The position numbers and the translations under genes were made by a program. 64,000 nt of DNA from the NCBI GenBank assembly GCA_037389465.1, contig JAZARR010000105.1, positions 1,364,001 to 1,428,000 of the forward strand, in the 5' to 3' direction. This DNA is from Baylisascaris procyonis (lineage: Eukaryota; Nematoda; Chromadorea; Rhabditida; Ascarididae). The notes below the pieces were generated by a model. That model made no database searches, was not told where the DNA came from, and was given only the letters and a program-made list of their open reading frames with translations. Every line of letters begins with the position of its first letter. The first letter of the stretch is position 1. Positions 1 to 14,607 of this stretch are shown one piece after another.

Positions 1-2009
1 GATGTTGTGATGGGAAAAAGGCAAGAAAACTGGCGATCAATTAAACGTCTGCAATGAAATTTGTTAAAACTACAGAAAATAAACTACGTTTTGGTAGAAT
101 GAACTAAAGAATGTACCGTATTCTCCGTTTATAGCCGCCCTCATAAGTACCACTCGAAATACGCTTGAAAACTCGCAGTCGACTATCATCAAATAATTTA
201 AATTACATATATTCAGTCGTATGTTCCAGCTATTCCAGTATTTCGAAAATATTCTAAGCATCACTTGGAGATTTTAACGGCGTATCGAAGATTGTCGGAG
301 CCTATGCGATTAGCGCAATTCGCCCAAATATCGCGTTGATCTGCTAGAAGAGGACCAGCCTTTGATGGATCGCATGAGCAAGAACGTAGGCGACCCATTG
401 CACAAGCTCGTGCTATCGAACGTACCGCCGATGCTGTGCTCAGAGCCAGGAAATAAGCATACTCACGGCTTGCTGCAAACATTCTTCTAATGTCCCAATC
501 AACGTTTCTTATAGTATTTAAACTTGTGTACCTGCTGAAGTATACCTCTGAATACCTTTGAATATTTTAAATGAAGGTGAAAAAACACAGATACAGCCGA
601 CTGGAAAATCGTATCAGAGACCCCAGAATATATCAGAGACCACCAGTTGCCTCGAGCTTATATAACTAAGAGAGGAGTATTTAGCAGCATTTTTCTCAAA
701 GACAAAATTTTAAGTTTGTATCACTTGCCGTTGTTTTTAGTCACATGTTAAAGTGGTAGGGTGCAGAAGAGGACGAAAGCAGAAGAAGGAGAGGGAGAAT
801 AAGGATAAATGGAGGGCGACGCGAAGGATTCATTTTGGCGATAACAGGGATCATTGATTTCATTACGAAGATGGTGCAGGATCGAACAAAGTGAGAGAGC
901 ATAAAAAAAGAAGTTTTGATCACTACTGCTGCTGTAAGCCAGGTGCCTTTTTAAAATGCAGTAAGCTGATGATCCATTTCTTCAACTCACATTATATGTC
1001 GAGAGTTATATGAAGGTTCATTAGTAGTTACTACAATTGTTTAAATAATAAACCAATGTCTTAAATTGCACTTTTCCAAAATCGAATTTCTCATACTCTA
1101 GTGGAACGACGACGCTTAGAAACGAATAAAGGTGCAACGCTCTTAGTTTTCGGATGATCGGTAATCCACTATAACTGTGAGCTGTTTCCACGACGAACTA
1201 GTGTCCCATGTCCATAGTCGGCTGTTTGATTGCTTGTTGTGAGTTGAGGTGCGAGCGCGATGGGCTATTTGAAATTTATTATGAGAGGGAGGTGGTTATA
1301 AAAGATATATTTTCATACCTAACAAGCTCTTATGAATATACTGTGTGCGAAACTCAATGTTGCAGCACAATCAGAGTTGCATATTTACGAGTTTACAGCA
1401 GATTTAAGGGGAAAGCGAATGCCGTATTTTAAAAAGACAGCTTAACAGAACAAAAAATTTAGCAAAGAACAAGAAAGAACCCACTAAATTATACCTCAAC
1501 AGGTAAGCTTTATTTATACGTTTATAGCTTAAGGGTTATCACATCCGACTTTTAGCTGCAAACGATCATACAAGATGATCAAACATTCTAATAATGATAA
1601 GGTGAAAGTATTAATCTTTTCTTGTCAATTTTACCCCAACATTTTTATATACAAGAAATTCCAATCACGCATCCGGAACTCCTTCAGAGTTTTATGGACT
1701 AAAGTGAGATTGATAATAATTGCGCAGACTTTTCAGGTTGATTAGAAATAACAGCATGAATATAAGTGTTTCCTATATGTGTGGTCATTTTCATAGCACG
1801 AGCCATCCAAGAAGGGGCATACCGTAACAAGTAAGCGACGGAAAAAGAGCACTACGTGGGTTCCCATCCACCTCGCAATTCCACCGGTGTATATGAGAGC
1901 GATGTGTGCACTCAGTGAGTGCGTCATATATTGCTTCACGCAGAATCGTGACGAGTGCAGAATCTTCGCTGATAACACGGTATGTCTCATTATTAATTAA
2001 TCCTCTTAC
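1..2009 (-). CDS. Wnt family secreted signalling ligand (partial; 3' end beyond window)
   Basis: Wnts are secreted, Cys-rich, lipid-modified ligands for Frizzled receptors. Three exons join in phase on the minus strand: 1823-2009, 265-472 and 1-48, the last cut by the window edge. The first holds the Wnt hallmark ECTHRSHIHRWNC, matching the family's ECQxQFRxRRWNC. The second holds ARACAMGRLRSCSCDP, matching the RAC..G.L..CSCD block, then W-A-N-C and SDNLRYAVKISK, matching WGGCSDNxxxGxxFSK. The third continues KRLIDRQFSC. Donors are GTATGC and GTGATG; acceptors are TTTGCAG and ATTGCAG. The frame at 2009 stays open upstream to 2057 with Met codons, but no signal peptide is visible there, so an N-terminal exon probably lies between 2010 and 5180 and I did not find it. 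The C-terminal Cys-rich half, including the palmitoylated Ser region, is outside the window. Family assignment is confident; the orthology group is not determined. Confidence 0.85.
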
Positions 2010-5000
2010 CTGAATATTTTCCTTCATTATTTCTTTATCTTCTTTCTCCATTTTCAATGTGTATAAAAATCATCGGTAAATTATATGGCTTTCTATCTGT
2101 GCCATCTGCACAATGTATCTACTCCTACGGCTGTTCCATTTCTGCATCTTCTACGTGCACAATTTAAAGAGTACGCAAATAGTTTCTTACAGGTTAAGGA
2201 GGACTGGTGAAAAGAAGCCTCATTATTTTATAAATGCAAGCTTTCGATGTAGGAATTTTCGTTGCTGTGAGAAATGATGGCTAATACAGGAGGGCCGAAC
2301 AAGAGAGCCAATAGATGCGAGTTGAAATGCCCTACGGTAAAGAGCGAAATTATGCAATAAGTATCGAGGTCAAGGATTATGATGACAACTGATAAGAATA
2401 ACAACTAATTATTCATAGTACTATTAGTGAATAGCGATAATTTGTTGCTATTGATAGTGATAACAGCAAAAAATATTTGATAAACCATTATTGTTTCACA
2501 TTTTGATGACACTTTATTCCTCCACTACGAAAATATCTGGCAGCTATTGAATTTAGTTCTCTAGTTATACCCCAATCATTTGCCATTATCGGTCGTTAGC
2601 TGCAGCTTCTTCAGCTATATAACTAAAAGAGAACAATTTTGTCATTGAAGTACAGTTTGAAGTTTATCAGACGAAAAGAGAATTCGAAGTCCTTTGAAAA
2701 GATCACTTAAAATGATAGGAAAAACAAGCGGGATATTTCCTTTTTGAAAGAAAAGTGACGCATTAGAAAAATAGTCTTATGAATTCTGTAGAGTTTTAGA
2801 GTTAGAACATTTCAAAACATTCACAAAATGCTGAGACAATGAGAATCGCTAACCTCATCTAGTGATGAATGAACCCAATATAGTTTCCTGTAAAATATTA
2901 TAGGCGAAATATATGTTTTCCAGTAAGCATTATTTATATATTTACTAATTTTACTAATATCGATTTATTATCATAGAACATTTTGGGTGTACTAATTCAT
3001 AGCATTTTGATGGAGATAAGTTAATGGAGATAAGTTAAGTTAAGTTAAACAATCATAAGTTAAATCTTTTCACAATAAAGTTTTCAGTAAGTTTAATACT
3101 TTTTTTTCGAAATATCAACGTTGATATTGATGCCATTGATGACAAACATCGAATGTACGACAACGAAGATAAAATAGATTTATTCTCAACGTTTAGGTAT
3201 CTTCCGTCATTATAAGAATAGCTGTGCACAATGTTCACAAGGAAAAAGTGGTTAGGCGCATCGGAGAGAAAATTGGTTTACTTAAAAAGGATAGAGGGTA
3301 GGTTATGTTATATAGATGAGGATAAAAAGTGACGCTGGGAAAAAAGAAAAAAGAGGGAAGGTTGGGAGGGAAATCGAGAGATGAGATGGCATGGAAATGA
3401 AGAAAACTATATAAAAATGGTATGTGAGTTTATTGAAGAGAACTAAGTGATTCCACCAATAAAAAGCATTAATACTTAGATATAAATTGCTTTTAGTATG
3501 CATCACTTCAATATGCTGAGAGAATTCGCAAAAAAAGTTTTGCGTTTTTTTCTACTGGGACTACTAATAATATCGAGAATGCAATATTAAAATGCCTTGA
3601 AAAAACGAATGGCTCTCGGAGGAATTGTGCCAATTAATGACATCTTTTCTTTTTTTCTTAGTTAGGACATATGCAAAATTTATTTCTTAAAATCATCTCT
3701 ATAGTTCACTTCTATGATTAACCTAGAAGGGATAATCTTTAACAGATTCTTGCATAAGGTAGTAAGGGAGGGGGTAGAGGAAGGGCCGAATGGAAAGGGA
3801 GGAAAAACCGAATTTTTCTTGCGTATTGCAACGCTTATGAGGCACTACAATGAATGTGGCATATGTCAACGTTCTCGTTAGAAGTTCTTGAATCTTCTCC
3901 CTTGAATCAGTCAACCTCTTTTGCCTAGTGAGATTTAACTAATTTATTAGGATTGAAATTGTTTGGTTATGAAACTTTAGAGGGAACGATAGATTGTAAT
4001 TTTGAACTCTTAAAATTCAATTAGGTTATAGTGAATTTAAGATGACTATTAGAAATTCAAAGTGAGTTCAGTTTTTTTTTTTTGTATCTCTAAAGATAGA
4101 TAAGTTGGAAAACTAAGATTTGATAGTGACTGCTGCCTTAGGAGAACATTTGCGCTAAATTTTTTCCACAGATCTGTTTGTTTTCAGTTTTTTTAACCTT
4201 TATTTTTTTCAAAAACAAGTATGCTTACCACCAATGAGGTTCATAAGAGAGCGACTCAAGTGGAATGAAATATGCGAAGAAGAGACTAACGAAGAAGACA
4301 GCTGGCATGAAGCGGCGCATATTTGTATTTTCAATGATGAAACATGCCAGCTAGTATCTTTTCATTTCTTCAGTCGCATCCTTCCTGTACAGCAAATTTG
4401 CCTCACAATTAATTTTTTCGCAATCTACATCCGTTTTCCCACCTCATGTTGTCGTTGCTTGAGTGCCGATTTGTTGAACACAATTCACACGTTCCATATG
4501 TAAAAAGTGATTTGAATTTTTGCGCATCTGCTTGCCTCGTTGAATGTTTGCTTTCTATCGTTACGATGAGCAACAACACTTCGCAAACACAAACATCGTC
4601 ATCGATCATTGAATGCTAAAACCTCTAACTTTACGCTCATTTTATTTATTTCCATTTTTTGCGTGGAAGTAAGGTGATTGATATTAAATAAGTCCATTAT
4701 TAAGAGGAAACTAAACAGATGGAAAATCGAATGTCGAATGAAAGTAAACGACCAATTATGAATTGAATGCGGTAGATATACGATCATAATGTTTTATGTT
4801 TGAAGTGAAACGTTCAATCACAACAAAAACATATCGACAGTAGAACGAAAGGATAAAATCCCGGAGGCTGTGATTGCATTTTGAGGTGTATATCAATGTC
4901 AGTAGTCTCTACACTGGTAACAACACGTGTGTCAATAACACCTCAAAATGGTGAAAATCTTTGCAACTAGATGGAAATATAGAATAGCAAACAAGCAAGA

Positions 5001-5180
5001 ACAACGATAGCTCTTTGAGAAGCAATGAGAGACAGAGAGAGAAAGAGAGAGGGAGAGACCGAGAGATTAATTGACAAACGTTGGAAAAGCAAAGACTGAA
5101 ATAAGAGAGCAAAACGAATCGAGAAACGAGCAAAGTGACACACACGACGTTCCACATAAAGCCGAGCGCATTGCTGTTGT
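2010..5180. other. Intergenic region between divergent Wnt and disordered-protein genes
   Basis: This AT-rich stretch of about 3.2 kb separates the minus-strand Wnt exons from the plus-strand gene starting at 5181, so it should hold both promoters. It probably also hides the Wnt signal-peptide exon. Only short, biased open frames are present and none shows a recognisable domain. A GA-rich tract lies at its right end. Confidence 0.6.
5023..5066. repeat. GA-rich tract upstream of first exon
   Basis: A purine run of repeated GAGA, about 44 bases long, ends about 115 bases before the ATG at 5181. Such tracts often sit in core promoters of invertebrates, but they can also be plain simple repeats. 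Confidence 0.6.
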
Positions 5181-8100
5181 ATGTGTACGCTCACAATGGC
5201 AGCTGGCCAAATGTTCGTCAACATGAATATGAACATCACCACCTGTGGAGCACATTCGGGACTTATCGTCCATTCAGGTGTGCATCAAGGTAAGGCGGAT
5301 GCAACCCTTATATGGCCCTATTCGTTGAATATTCAACCAACTGCACCAATTCCATTTCCGAACGCAACTCTACCTCTACAGCAGCAGCAACAACAACAGC
5401 TGCAATCACAGCAGCAGTCATTACCGTGGCGAAAGGAATCTAGTTGTTCGACGAATCGTACCTATTCGTTTCGTGGTATTGACTCTCCACCGAGTGAATT
5501 TATCGAACCTGATAACGTTCAACTCAACATCTTCAATGTGGTGATCTTTTAAAGTGCTCGTTTCAAATCTATAGATAAGCAATCTTTTAAAATTAAGCTT
5601 TATTTCAAACTTATTGACAACCAAGAATTTTGAAGAATGGTAATTCATATAAAGCGATAGGTGATGTTGATCGTTATTACATTTTTGGGACGAGTTGCCA
5701 AGTGAAAATATAATGATTATCACTCTCAATTAACAAGTAAAATTTGAGCTAATAATGTGGCCTGTAAATGAGTTGATTATTAAGTAGTTCAGGTTCGTAT
5801 GAACGAAAATATTTTGGAGGCTATGAGAGGAGATATTATTGTTTCATTAATTAGCACTCGAAATGTGAAAGGTTTTTAACAGTGCTAATCAAGAATTAAC
5901 TCTCTATTTTGCAACACAGAGCTCTCTAACGTCCATCTATGTGCTTCTACAAATTTGCATATGCAAATCGCATTATAGTGGCCTCTTTCCCTCTCTCTCT
6001 CTTCCTCCCTCCCTTTCTCTCTTCCCCTCTCTCTCTGTTAGTTTCAACTCGACAAGTGCTAAGGCTTGAGCTATGAAATTTACTGATCATGATCTACGCA
6101 GTATTTTACTGAAGTATGACCCATGTCGTTTAAGACAGACTTCAAGCGAAGCGCTACTTTCGAACCAAGTTAGCAAATTGAAAAGCTCAATTTATGAGCA
6201 ATTAAATATCAGGATGCATAGAAGCAAAACGAATATTTCATACGAGAAAGAGGATGGTGATTTATTTGTGTGAGCGGTTGGCTCACTTAAAATGTGAGTA
6301 CGCCATTATAAATGTCTTATTATTTGGTGACAATTTATGGTAGTGAGTCACCTGATCAATGAATCATGCAAAAGCGCATATTGTGCCTTCTTTTTTTGGA
6401 TGCTTTTCCATTCGTTCAATTAAGAAACAGAAGTAGTAAGTTAAAGTTAAAAAGCAATAAAGTCAACGATTTGGAGTCTAATCACTTTTGAATTCCTCTC
6501 ATCGATTTTCATATAGCATTTAATCACTGTCAAGTAATCATTTTCCCATATTTTTATGACGATGGCCTCTATTTTTTTTCAGTGAACTCAGTAATCTGAT
6601 CAGACAGTCAATCCATCATGTAAATCTTATTGAATCTGGTGGAAACATTGAAGTTTCGAGTAGAAACGAAGCTTACTGCGGGTAGTTTAACTTATATAGA
6701 TATAACAAGTTACAAAGAGTACTGAGTATTGAAGTCGATGAGAACGACTTTTAAAAGCTTCCGGTTTAAAGGCTCCCGATCGATAGTGAAGTAAACACTG
6801 AGATGGTTATTGATTTTTTAGAAACATCTAGAAGGCTCATTTCATTCTGCACTTTAATTGTTTTGCTATCTTCAGGATCCGGTCAACTATTCCGGTCATG
6901 AATCGAAAAAGTTGGAGTCAGAAAACAAACCGACTGTTGAACATCGTCCGGGTGCCCTTCTTGATGACGCAGTTACAACCACAACTACGGTCGAAGTATT
7001 CCGCACGAAGGTCGATCCCAATAATCCAAACGAATACATTACGTTACCACCAGTTCCTGCACCAGGGATGGAAGGTCGCCCGCAGGTTCTTCGCGCTTTG
7101 GGACCTGATTACGAGAAATGGACAACATCCAGGTTTTTTCCATTGGATTTTCATATCCGAATAGCTTTGCTGATGCACCTTCAAGCATGACTGCATTCTT
7201 AATTCATCACATTTTGCGCAGTGCTGAAATAAAAGTGGCTAAATTCATTGATAACCTTGGGAAAAAGGTTATATATTACAGTTTTCCCCGAGTTGACCGA
7301 AAACATTGAAGTAGGTGATAAGTAACCGACTGGAAAACGAGTGAATTTAGGTACCAAAGACAGACCTGCAAAATAAAAGTAAATTGAGTCATAGAGTGGG
7401 CTCGTTTTTGCTCTTTGCGGCAAAGATTTTTGTTATAAGAAAAAATGGTCCTTATCCCATTTCATCTTCCAGATTTATTAATTCATCATTGCAGTGCATA
7501 ATCATCCCACCTGTAAAACCTGCACGTTGTATCGTCGTTCATTTGACTATCTTCACATTGATGTACACTTTCGATAATACATAACCACCTATGCGTATCA
7601 CCTTCGTGACGTTCCACCTTTCATTTTAACTACCTTGATATTGATGTACTCTCTCAGTACATGCATATCAATTTTCCATAGCGGTTTTTTTGTACACATG
7701 GGGGATCCAAAGCAGCAAAAAACGCCGAAAAATCCTTTAACAGCTAATGGTAACTTATCAAGGGATTTCTTCGATACTGTCGGCACAATCGTCTTTGAAC
7801 GTTCGCACTGAAATAGACGAACAAGAAGGATATGTAAGATATACCTTAAGATATTTTGATATTTTATGAAATAAGCACTCAGTAATTAACTATGACGAAT
7901 AATTTTAAGGGCAGCATCGAGAAGTTCTACCTGTAATTAATATTCACTGGACCTTTTTGATGTTAATATTCGATTCATTTAGCATGAGGATTTGAAAAAA
8001 AAAATTCTTTAAAAATCTTTGCTAATAGCGTTCAGCGGATCGAAAAATCTGAAAGGTGGTATACGACCTCTTCCAGTTTTGCGACAGAGGTCCTAGTCGA

Positions 8101-11100
8101 TTAAATACGACAATTCGGAAAAATTTACATTCTAAGGTTTTTCTTTTTTTTTTATTTTTTAAATTTAGTTATTGCTCCTTTTTTTAGAGGAAACATGTTG
8201 AAGATTTTATATCAAAACATTAAAAAAAATTGTTGTTTTCAGAACGGAAACTCTCATAAATGAGCCAATAAAATCGCCAAACCACAGTGGATTACAAACT
8301 TCAACCGAAGCCTTGCCACATAATGAGAATTGTGCAAGTACTGCATTCGCTGATCGTCATACTAGAAGTGCTTCTTCCCCGTCAGCTCAATACAAAACTT
8401 CCAGGGATGGAACAAATGTCAGCAAGAGAAAGCACGTTCGTATGTCGCAAGGATCACCATTCTACGCTAACCATAGCCAAATGGATACTAATTATAGGCA
8501 AGAAGATGAAAATATATATGAGGTGGCCAGAAGTCGCTCAGTAGAAGACGTTCATAATCAATATGCACCGTATTACCTAGATCAACATTCACGACCTCGT
8601 AACGAAGTGCCCATCTATGAAGCGCCATTAAGAAGCTCAAATCGAAGATCAGAGGGCATACGAAAGAGCACAACGCCGAAATTAGCGAAATCAGAAGAAA
8701 TTTTTCATTTATATGAGACGCGAGATGCATGCGGCAATATACGCGCAAAATGGTAGTGTATAATATGCATTTTTAAAATACGTAAATGTAAAATTGTGAT
8801 CGCTTTTGATTGTGCAATCATTTCCATACGTCCATTTTTCAAATATTGCCAAATATTTATCAATTGCAGCGGCTATATCGAGTTGAATTCATTTCAAGAT
8901 AGGTGTGCAATTACAGATGCGTCACTAAATTATGAGATTGCGTTTTATATTTCGATTGGGTTTAATTACGTTTCTTTCTCTAATTGATGCTAAATGATGC
9001 ATTAAATTTTTATCCGATTTCAAATCATCGAGCGTCAAAAAATTTACACCTTTCTAAGAGGCCTTTTTTTCGACAATTATTTTTAAATATATAAATTTCT
9101 CGTTGAATTTCATTTTTGCAATGCATATTTTACATACAAAATTTCAATATTTCTGATAAATCATATTTTAGTTTATATTTTTGGGATTCTTCCTTATATC
9201 AGATTCTTTTATTACATAAATAAAATTCTACGAAATTTGTAAAATTCGATTATTTATTTTCACTATGAATCAATAAACTCGAAGCTTTTGTTAAAATTTT
9301 TTATACAAAATGAGGGTGATTTTACGCTATAAAGCAATAACAATATTCGAAGAAGAAATTTTTTTTATAAATTGAAATTTATTCCTCACTAAAATTGAAT
9401 TTTATTTTTCACATTACTGATAGAGTGAATATAAAAATAGTGAAAAATATTGCACACATCCCTCAGATGAAATGTTTTCACTCTCTTCTATTGTTATTGT
9501 CTCTCGTCTCTCTCCTTTTTTTTGTACTTCTAATCGAGAGTGGCATACGTTGTTGCTAAAGCTTTCATCAAAGCATCGCAAAAATTGTTTCAAGAATTTC
9601 TTAACAAACCACGTTCACAACAGTTGTCCCACATATCAATAGTGTTGTGTCTAAAAATGCTTCTCAAAAATCTTATATCAATCCATCGCAGCAATACGAA
9701 ATTTTAAAGCTTTATAATTTTTTTGGCTTAATAAGTGGAATATTTCAATAAATATGTGGAATTACTCGTTACTTACCTATATATCCCCATAAATACTGCT
9801 ACGTAGAGATATCTTCTTAGAGAAGTAAATGTAACTTTAATTTGTCTACAAGTATCTCGTTACTCACGGAAAGCACTTCTCGCTTTCAGTGAAACGGCCA
9901 TCGATCTACGTGACGAGCAGATACCGACGTCAGTGGGATTCAATTTCTTGAATGATTCGATCACTTCACAAACTGCTTTCACATCCAATTCAACGAGAAG
10001 TGATATTCTTGGCGAGCGTATCATCACTGCGTCACCTTACTCGGATGAATCTAGAGGATATACGTCACCGATTGAGGATGCTCTAATACCTTATTATTCA
10101 ATACAAAACGCCACTAGATCGACCACAGAATCTTATACATATCCACAACATCTAGAATGTTATCCAGAAAACTTAAGGGCACAAATGTCATCGTCCGATT
10201 TTATGTCACCATACGAGTCACGAAATTTTGGTGTTATGCGTGAGATATGTGAGACAATTCCACCTCATAAGCCAAAAATCAATTCGATAAAATTGCAGCC
10301 GCCCATCGAATCCAAAAATATTGATGCGATGTCCGAATTTGATGAAATTCGTGTGGACAGCACAAATACGACTTCTTCACTTGAGTCGGAAAAATACAAC
10401 TCATTTCTCGACAATGCCTACTCGAGATATCCCACATTAGTGCCAAGTGGCGATTCAGTACGTTTGCATCTCAAACTTGATGATGAACTTAGAAGAACAA
10501 GCTTTGCATCAGAAGCTATTTCTCAACAACCCAAAGTTTCTCTTGAAGTTGTTCCTGAGATTTCAACACTTGAATCACAAAAAGAAGACGCATCTACGCG
10601 CATGGAAATCTTAGGAAACGGTGATCCGTCGTACAGAAAAAAGGCTGATGTATCCAAGGTTTTGAATGAATTCTCACAAAACGAAGCTAAATATGCGGAA
10701 CTAGTATCGCCAATTTATGAGGAATTTACCAAGTTCGAACGAGAATCTGACTCTCTACGTTCAATTTCTGACGCCAGTGACGCTCATAAGTGCTCCATGT
10801 TAGAGGATGTCGCTTATCAAAGAAGCATGGCAGACATTTTGGATCGTACATCCTGGCTACAAGTCGGTGAAAATGAACAGCCATCCAGATATATGGATGG
10901 ATTGAGTAGCTTTCATTCGCCACCATACGTTATCCCCCGTTCCCCGAAACCCGACTCGGAGACTCCTACAATCTCCTCACAGGCCATCCTCAATGAATTT
11001 CTCCATAAAGAAGACGGGAACTCGACTTCTGACAAAGCTCATGAAAGAGATTCTCATCCAGGAGCAAATACTATCGCAGTCAAAAGCGGTCTAAATTGTA

Positions 11101-11555
11101 CGCCATCAGTCGAATCGACCATCAACTCTGATGACGAGTCGAAGCATGCTTCAGTGGTTTCAGAATTGAAACAACAATATGAAGAACTAACACCCAAATC
11201 CCTTTCAACAAATTCGTCTATCTCACACGTCATCTCTGAATTGGAGTATTCTACGTCAAATGCCGAAAAGGAATCTGTTATTGAAGAGAACCACGGAGAA
11301 ATTGTTAGAGAGAATATTCAGACAACTTCAAGTGAGGAATTTCTTGATGCAAACGACAATCAAACGAGTGACATCCTTTCCACAGATATTCCTATCGTAC
11401 CGTCAAGATCGATATTGCACGTGAATAGCAGATCAAAGCGACAACGCAAACACAAATCTGTCCGTTTTCCATTTCGAGAGCCACAAGTGATCGTCGATGA
11501 ACATCGACTATTCATCAGTGGCATTGAGTCGGATCAAGGTTCAGACAGCACTTAG
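5181..11555 (+). CDS. Large, probably disordered protein with poly-Gln N-terminus and C-terminal PP1-docking-like motif
   Basis: I do not recognise the family. The best model has four exons, 5181-5540, 6876-7132, 8243-8752 and 9890-11555 (stop TAG), with phases that fit and about 930 aa. The last three joins are well supported (CCAG|GT, TTTTCAG, ATG|GTAGTG, TTTCAG). The join 5540 to 6876 uses a modest GTGATC donor and is less sure. Exon 1 has a poly-Gln stretch (LQQQQQQQLQ). Exon 2 is Pro/Thr-rich (VPAPGMEGRPQVLRALGP). Exon 3 has Tyr motifs ENIYEV and VPIYEAP. Exon 4 is Ser/Thr/Glu-rich without a fold, then has a basic patch and KSVRF near residues 898-902, an RVxF-type PP1-binding pattern. 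No signal peptide or membrane segment is seen. An alternative first exon may start at 6073. It could be a scaffold or regulatory protein, but that is a guess. Confidence 0.7.
5953..5968. promoter_or_regulatory. Palindromic double octamer site
   Basis: The 16-base perfect palindrome ATTTGCATATGCAAAT is two POU octamers (ATGCAAAT) placed back to back. It lies 105 bases before the ATG at 6073 and inside the first intron of the 5181 model. POU-homeodomain dimers bind such inverted octamers; function here is inferred from sequence only. Confidence 0.4.
5983..6037. repeat. CT-rich tract before alternative first exon
   Basis: A pyrimidine run of CTCT and CCT units, 55 bases long, ends 36 bases before the ATG at 6073. 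It mirrors the GA tract that precedes the ATG at 5181, which suggests two alternative promoters for the same gene. Confidence 0.6.
6073..6273 (+). CDS. Possible alternative first exon of the disordered-protein gene
   Basis: An open frame of 66 codons starts with an ATG just downstream of a CT tract and ends at TGA (6273). It begins MKFTDHDLRSILLKY. A phase-0 donor (TTT|GTGTGA at 6268) would let it splice to the exon at 6876, but that donor is weak. No domain is recognised. It could equally be noncoding sequence in the intron. Confidence 0.25.
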   Translation: MKFTDHDLRSILLKYDPCRLRQTSSEALLSNQVSKLKSSIYEQLNIRMHRSKTNISYEKEDGDLFV

Positions 11556-13952
<2,397 letters not shown>

Positions 13953-14607
13953 ATGACTGGTTCGACGCCAGTCGGATCTCTCTATTTTACGCCGGTTGGA
14001 CCACCGAATGACGGATATTTTAAGGAAGACTTGTACGGGCGGGTAGGATCAGGTAAGGAATGAAGGTGTTATTCTGCATACTTTACCTTTTGTTGGTAAT
14101 TTATGAAACTTGTTATTCACGTGAACGAGGTGCAAAAGCCCATATTGTGCCAGTTTACCTGGCGCACCTTTCCCGTTTTTCAAGGTATCCTGCGTTTCGA
14201 CAGTTGTTCTTTGTTAAGGATAATATTTTTCTTTTTCATATAGCTAAAAGGAACAACTTGTTTGAGCTTTATTCCTCTCATGCGAAACCGCCACAGAAGG
14301 CAAACTAACAGGTGATGATTTTGGGGGAACTTTGTAACACACCACTATGGGGTGATTGTAGCCTTCCCACCTATGCCTCTCGACTGCTACCTTTATGAAA
14401 TTTACCTGAAATAAAAAAAACCGCTAGATAAAAGGAGAGCGTAAATTTGAATTTAAATATGCAGCACTCAGGCGGAACTCGTTACCAGCTGATCGCGGTC
14501 TAGTCATTGCATCAATGAAACGCTTCAGTGGGGCCACATTCGATAAACGCGATCCACAAAGCGAGAGGCGTGCAAATAAAGATGCCGAGACAGTGTATAT
14601 CGATTGA
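13953..14607 (+). CDS. Small two-exon protein of unknown function (about 80 aa)
   Basis: Exon 1 (13953-14052) starts at ATG and ends at a strong donor, TCAG|GTAAGG. Exon 2 (14465-14607) follows a TATGCAG acceptor and ends at TGA; the phases (1, then 2 nt) fit exactly. The product starts MTGSTPVGSLYFTPVGPP and is rich in Pro/Gly at the N-terminus and in charged residues at the C-terminus. RRNSLP at residues 36-41 fits a basophilic kinase site and a mode-1 14-3-3 site around Ser39. There is no signal peptide or membrane segment. GC content of exon 2 and its surroundings is clearly above that of the flanks, which supports coding. The frame stays open for about 85 codons after the TGA, so the 3' end could be longer by another splice form. 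No family is recognised. Confidence 0.5.
14060..14308 (+). CDS. Hypothetical secreted peptide ORF (82 codons, uncertain)
   Basis: The frame opens with ATG and a signal-peptide-like start: basic K2, a hydrophobic core (LFCILYLLLVIY), then a small-residue cleavage zone near CYS/RE. The tail is basic with aromatic residues. It lies wholly inside the intron of the 13953-14607 gene. A good donor (TTCAAG|GTATCC, about 14184) interrupts it, so if real it might be a first exon. Chance is a serious alternative because hydrophobic T-rich frames are common here. Confidence 0.2.
   Translation: MKVLFCILYLLLVIYETCYSRERGAKAHIVPVYLAHLSRFSRYPAFRQLFFVKDNIFLFHIAKRNNLFELYSSHAKPPQKAN

Noticed and set aside
1742..1990. 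Minus-strand frame overlapping the Wnt exon
   Set aside because: It is a shadow of the Wnt coding frame.
4967..5273. Minus-strand Ser/Leu-rich frames opposite 5181
   Set aside because: They are created by the GA tract and by the antisense of the poly-Gln exon.
8945..8965. Resemblance of GGGTTTAATTACG to the start of nematode SL1 RNA
   Set aside because: The match stops after about 12 bases, and the rest of the leader and its donor context are missing.
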